Of a stretch of DNA of 7,723 nt, positions 4,443 through 7,723 are shown piece by piece. Position 1 is the stretch's first letter, and each line of letters starts with the position of its first letter. The stretch comes from Acidobacteriota bacterium. GTDB lineage: Bacteria; Acidobacteriota; Terriglobia; Terriglobales; Acidobacteriaceae. Position numbers and translations under genes: made by a program. The notes beneath the pieces are model-generated. The model did no database searches, was not told the DNA's origin, and was given only the letters and a program-made list of their open reading frames with translations. The stretch spans positions 1 through 7,723 of the forward strand of contig JAJZJJ010000119.1 of assembly GCA_021810175.1 (NCBI GenBank). Reading direction: 5' to 3'.

Positions 4443-6554
4443 ATGAGTATCTCGCCTTCTCGACCCCTCTCGCTGACCTGCATTCTTGCCACTTTCGCTG
4501 TGGCCACGGGCATGCATGCGCAGGCCGCAAAGCCGTCCGCCGCCACTTCCGGAAAGAGCGATGCGCAGGCGCAGGCGGCTCTCGGGTCGAAGAGCGGTGA
4601 CGCCTATTACCACTACATGCTGGCGCATCACTACGAACAGATGGCCACGACCTTCGGGCGCAGCGAATATGCCACCAGGGCGATTGAAGAGTACAAGATG
4701 GCCCTGAACGAGGATCCCTCGTCGAAGTACCTGCGGCGGCATCTGGCGGAACTCTATTTCAACACGGGCCGTATCAAGGAAGCGATCGAGGATGCCCAGC
4801 GTGAGGTGAAGCGCGATCCGAACGACGTGGAGGCTCACCGCCTGCTCGCGAAAGTCTACCTGCAGTCGCTGACGAATCAGGGGCAGCAGCAGGACATTTC
4901 GCGGGAGATGCTGAAGCTGGCGATTGGGCAGTACGAGAAGATTGTCGCCCTGCGGCCGGGAAACATCGAAGACCACCTGATGCTGGCGCGGCTGTACGCA
5001 GCCAATGGGGATTCGGCGAAGGCCGAGAGCCAGATTACCGCGGCGCAGAATATCAATCCCGGCTCGGAGCGGACGGCTCTGATCGCCAACCGTTTTTATC
5101 TGGACGAAGGCAATACGCAGAAGGCGATCCAGGTCCTGGAGGCGCTGCCGAGCGACGACCAGACGGCCCGGACCGAATACCAGCTGGGGGTTTGCTACGA
5201 CCAGGCGAAGGACACGAAGAACGCCGTGAAAGCCTTTAAAAAGGCGCTGGCTCTGGAACCGCAGAATCTGGACGTGGAGCGCTCACTGGCCCGCGATCTG
5301 ATGAAAGCCGGCCAGACCGAGGAGGCACTGGCCGCCTGGCAGGACATCGTCGCCGGGGATCCGATGGACACGGAAGCGTGGGGCAGGATCGCCGATATCC
5401 AGCAGGGCAAGGGGAATTTCAAAGATGCGCTGAATGCCGTTTCAAAGGCTCGGCAGCTTTCCTCCGACCAGCCCCGCTACGACTTCCAGGAAGCGATGAT
5501 CGACGATGCCCTGGGGCATCTGAACGATGCGGCGCGGCTGCTGAGCAAGCTGGCGAACGCGCTGTACCAGCCGGACGGACAGTATTCGAAGCAGCAGAAA
5601 GGCAATTACGCTCTGGTTCTGGACCGGCTGGCGGCCGTCTACCGCGAGCAGAGCCGCACCAGCGACGCCATCGAGCAGTACCAAACCATGGCCACGCTGG
5701 GCGGGGACATCGAGGGCCAGGCCTACGACGAGCAGGTGGAGACCTACCGCGAGGCGCACGAATACGCCAAGGCTTTGGCCACCGCGCGCGAAGCTGTGGC
5801 GAAACTGCCGAAGAGCGTCGACGCAAAGCTTACGCTCGCCCGGCAGCTGGCTGATACCGGTCATGCCGCTGAGGGCATCGGCATGGCGCAGAGCGTGCTG
5901 AAGCGCCACCCGAAGAAACTGTCGGCCTACTATCAGCTGGCGCAGATCTACACCGATCTCCGCAAGTGGAAGGATGCCTCGCACGTGCTCGATCAGGCCG
6001 GCAAGCTGGCCACATCGAAGAACGACAAGCTGATGGTGCAGTTCCAGCGGGCCATGCTTTCGGATCAGGCGCGGCAGTTCGGCAAGGCGCAGAAGCAGTT
6101 CGTGGCGATTCTGGCCGTCGATCCCAATAATGCCCTGATTCTGAACAATTACGGCTTCATGCTGGCGGATCGCGGCGTCCAGCTCCAGAAGGCTCTGGCG
6201 ATGATTCAGAAGGCGGTGAAGCTGGACCCGACCAACTACGCTTATCTGGACTCGCTGGGTTGGGTGTACTACCGCCTCGGCGATTACAACAAGGCGGAAA
6301 AGCATCTCCAGCAGGCGCTCGCACGCGGAGCCACCGATCCGACGGTTCACGACCATCTGGGAGACGTCTACGAGAAGAACGGACAGCTGAAGCTGGCCGC
6401 CGCGCAGTGGGAGATGTCCCTGCACGAGTACGCGCGCATGGTGCAGGCGGATATCCAGCAGGGCGCCGTTGCCAAAGTGCAGAAGAAGCTGGACAGCGCG
6501 CGGGTGCGGCTGGCGAAGGAATCCGGCAAGCCGAGCGACGGCAACAGAGAATAG
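4443..6554 (+). CDS. Secreted tetratricopeptide-repeat protein
   Basis: This 703-aa product is built almost entirely of TPR helices, which usually form protein-binding superhelices. No catalytic domain is seen. Residues 1-28 form a signal peptide with a hydrophobic core at about 9-22 and a likely cut after HAQA, so the protein should be periplasmic or on the outer membrane. A low-complexity Ala/Ser/Gln linker (about 29-48) precedes repeats from about 55 to 660. Recognisable TPR wording includes AEEYKMAL-like IEEYKMALNEDP at 81-92, AVKAFKKALALEP at 261-273, and the well conserved C-terminal run from LNNYGFMLADRG (567-578) through YLDSLGWVYYRLGDY (601-615) to HDHLGDVYEKNG (636-647). The frame stays open to an ATG at 4344, but ATG 4443 is preferred because the signal peptide begins there and AGGA (4428-4431) lies 11 nt upstream. 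The specific role is unknown. Confidence 0.88.
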   Translation: MSISPSRPLSLTCILATFAVATGMHAQAAKPSAATSGKSDAQAQAALGSKSGDAYYHYMLAHHYEQMATTFGRSEYATRAIEEYKMALNEDPSSKYLRRHLAELYFNTGRIKEAIEDAQREVKRDPNDVEAHRLLAKVYLQSLTNQGQQQDISREMLKLAIGQYEKIVALRPGNIEDHLMLARLYAANGDSAKAESQITAAQNINPGSERTALIANRFYLDEGNTQKAIQVLEALPSDDQTARTEYQLGVCYDQAKDTKNAVKAFKKALALEPQNLDVERSLARDLMKAGQTEEALAAWQDIVAGDPMDTEAWGRIADIQQGKGNFKDALNAVSKARQLSSDQPRYDFQEAMIDDALGHLNDAARLLSKLANALYQPDGQYSKQQKGNYALVLDRLAAVYREQSRTSDAIEQYQTMATLGGDIEGQAYDEQVETYREAHEYAKALATAREAVAKLPKSVDAKLTLARQLADTGHAAEGIGMAQSVLKRHPKKLSAYYQLAQIYTDLRKWKDASHVLDQAGKLATSKNDKLMVQFQRAMLSDQARQFGKAQKQFVAILAVDPNNALILNNYGFMLADRGVQLQKALAMIQKAVKLDPTNYAYLDSLGWVYYRLGDYNKAEKHLQQALARGATDPTVHDHLGDVYEKNGQLKLAAAQWEMSLHEYARMVQADIQQGAVAKVQKKLDSARVRLAKESGKPSDGNRE

Positions 6555-6568
6555 CAACCCGCCGGGCA

Positions 6569-6574
6569 TAGACT
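6569..6574 (+). promoter_or_regulatory. Candidate -10 element placing transcription start at the dGTPase ATG
   Basis: TAGACT, a four-of-six match to TATAAT, ends 6 nt before the ATG at 6581, so transcription could begin at or next to the start codon. No ribosome binding site is visible in the 26-bp gap after the TPR gene, in line with a leaderless mRNA. There is no good -35 match upstream. Confidence 0.25.
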
Positions 6575-6580
6575 GCTTGC

Positions 6581-7723
6581 ATGACGGCACTCAACCCATT
6601 GCCGGAGGCGTGCGCGGTTCCCGTCTCCGGTCCGCTGACCGTGCGCCGGTGGAATGAGCCGGATCATCCCTATCGAACCCCCTTCCAGCGCGACTGCGGG
6701 CGCATCATTCATTCCCGCGCCTTTCGCCGGCTGGCGGGCAAGACGCAGGTCTTCACGCGCCGCGAATCCGACCACTTCCGCAGCCGCCTGACCCACACCA
6801 TGGAGGTCGCGCAGATCGCGCGCACCATTGCGCGGGCCCTGGGCCTGAACGAGGACCTGACCGAGGCTCTGGCGCTGGCGCACGATATCGGGCATCCTCC
6901 CTTCGGCCATGCCGGAGAGCGCGCGCTCGACGAGGCCATGCGGCAGTACGGACTCTCTTTCGATCACAACCTGCACGCTCTGCGCATCGTGGAGCATTTC
7001 GAGAACCGGCATCTCGACTTCAGGGGGCTGAATCTCACGCTGGCGGTGCGCGAGGGCATCGTCAAGCATTCGCACGACTACTCGCCCGGCGAGCATCCGG
7101 AATTGAGCGGGCTGTTTCTCGATCTGCGGCCACCGCTCGAAGCGCAGCTCATCGACCTGGCCGACGAAATCGCCTACCTTACCGCCGATCTGGACGACGG
7201 GATGGAAGCCGGGATTCTCACGCCTGGCGGCATACGCTCGGGCGTGAGCCTCCTTGAACGCTTCTACGCGCCGCTTGCGGCCGAACACCCCGATGCGGCG
7301 GAAAAGCTGCTCTTCCAGGAGGCGCTCAAGCAGATGCTGAATGCGCTGGCCGACGACCTGATCGCCGAGACCAGACGCCGCGTCGGCGCGGCGGGAATCG
7401 TGGATCTCGAAGGCATCCGCCAGATGCCGCGACGACTGGCTGCCTTTTCACCGCCGATTGAAAGCCTGCGGAAAGAGGCCAAGGAGTTCCTCTACCGGAA
7501 TCTCTACCTGTGCGAGGATATGCAGGCTGGTCATGAACACGCGGGCCGGGTGATCGCCGATCTTTTCGCCGCGTGGATGGCCGATCCAGGGCTGTTGCCT
7601 CCGGCCTATGCCGGCCAGGTGGCCGCCGAAGGCGCTCCCCGGGTGATTGCGGATTATCTGGCCGGAATGACCGACCACTTCATTCTGGAAGCGCACCGGA
7701 ACCTGTGCGGCGCGGTCACGCCG
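6581..7723 (+). CDS. dgt: dGTPase-like deoxynucleoside triphosphate triphosphohydrolase (HD superfamily), 3' end missing
   Basis: Enzymes of this family cleave dNTPs to the deoxynucleoside and triphosphate in the cytoplasm and so tune nucleotide pools. The 381 codons present contain YRTPFQRDCGRIIHSRAFRRL-like signature wording at about 31-51, KTQVF at 54-58, and the metal-binding HD set: H72 (RLTHTMEVAQIAR), H101-D102 (LAHDIGHPPFGH at 99-110) and D195 (DLADEIAYLTADLDDG at 192-207). This looks like the shorter, type-2 class (about 380-400 aa) rather than the 505-aa E. coli Dgt. The frame is still open at 7723, but the last residues (DYLAGMTDHFILEAHR near 358-373) correspond to the family C-terminus, so only a few codons are probably missing. 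ATG 6581 is used because it gives the usual lead-in to the signature; no ribosome binding site supports it. Substrate preference cannot be read from sequence. Confidence 0.93.
   Translation, partial: MTALNPLPEACAVPVSGPLTVRRWNEPDHPYRTPFQRDCGRIIHSRAFRRLAGKTQVFTRRESDHFRSRLTHTMEVAQIARTIARALGLNEDLTEALALAHDIGHPPFGHAGERALDEAMRQYGLSFDHNLHALRIVEHFENRHLDFRGLNLTLAVREGIVKHSHDYSPGEHPELSGLFLDLRPPLEAQLIDLADEIAYLTADLDDGMEAGILTPGGIRSGVSLLERFYAPLAAEHPDAAEKLLFQEALKQMLNALADDLIAETRRRVGAAGIVDLEGIRQMPRRLAAFSPPIESLRKEAKEFLYRNLYLCEDMQAGHEHAGRVIADLFAAWMADPGLLPPAYAGQVAAEGAPRVIADYLAGMTDHFILEAHRNLCGAVTP

Noticed and set aside
5442..6590. Leftward 382-codon open frame opposite the TPR gene
   Set aside because: It is the mirror of TPR codons with no known motif or start signal.
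6368..7288. Leftward 306-codon open frame opposite the dGTPase gene
   Set aside because: It overlaps two well supported rightward genes and reads as antisense of their conserved motifs.
1..7723. CRISPR array, insertion sequence, integrase, tRNA or phage genes
   Set aside because: No spaced identical repeats, terminal inverted repeats, transposase motifs or tRNA-like cloverleaf were noticed on either strand.

Overview
The window carries chromosomal housekeeping genes from a GC-rich Gram-negative bacterium, most likely an Acidobacteriota member of the Terriglobia type. The lineage call is an impression from the MreB wording, the gene style (GTG starts behind AGGAGACC) and the base composition; no search was run. 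No mobile element, CRISPR array, tRNA or rRNA is visible, and no convincing new defence or biosynthetic system.

Layout. Two leftward genes occupy the left end: the N-terminal 107 codons of an aldehyde dehydrogenase (1-322, running off the window) and, upstream of it, a 155-aa membrane-anchored or exported protein of unknown function (438-905). A 290-bp divergent intergenic region (906-1195) separates them from a rightward block. That block holds the rod-shape genes mreB (1196-2260), mreC (2339-3652) and mreD (3655-4176). Next come a 266-bp intergenic region with hairpins, paired repeats and a promoter candidate, then a 703-aa secreted TPR protein (4443-6554). The last gene is a dGTPase-like HD phosphohydrolase (6581 to the right edge), open at codon 381 with no stop reached.

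How the genes work together. MreB filaments lie on the cytoplasmic face of the inner membrane. MreC and MreD connect them to the periplasmic peptidoglycan synthases of the elongasome. mreC and mreD are separated by only 2 bp and are almost certainly co-translated. The usual partners mrdA (PBP2) and rodA are not next in line; the TPR gene sits there instead behind its own apparent promoter. The TPR protein probably acts as a scaffold in the envelope, and its link to the Mre system is only positional. The dGTPase belongs to nucleotide-pool control and looks like an unrelated neighbour.

The less ordinary points are the unannotated 155-aa protein, whose C-terminal pattern recalls anti-sigma-K (RskA) periplasmic domains; a 160-residue low-complexity tail on MreC; a pair of 12-bp repeats exactly 21 bp apart upstream of the TPR promoter candidate; and a possibly leaderless dGTPase gene.
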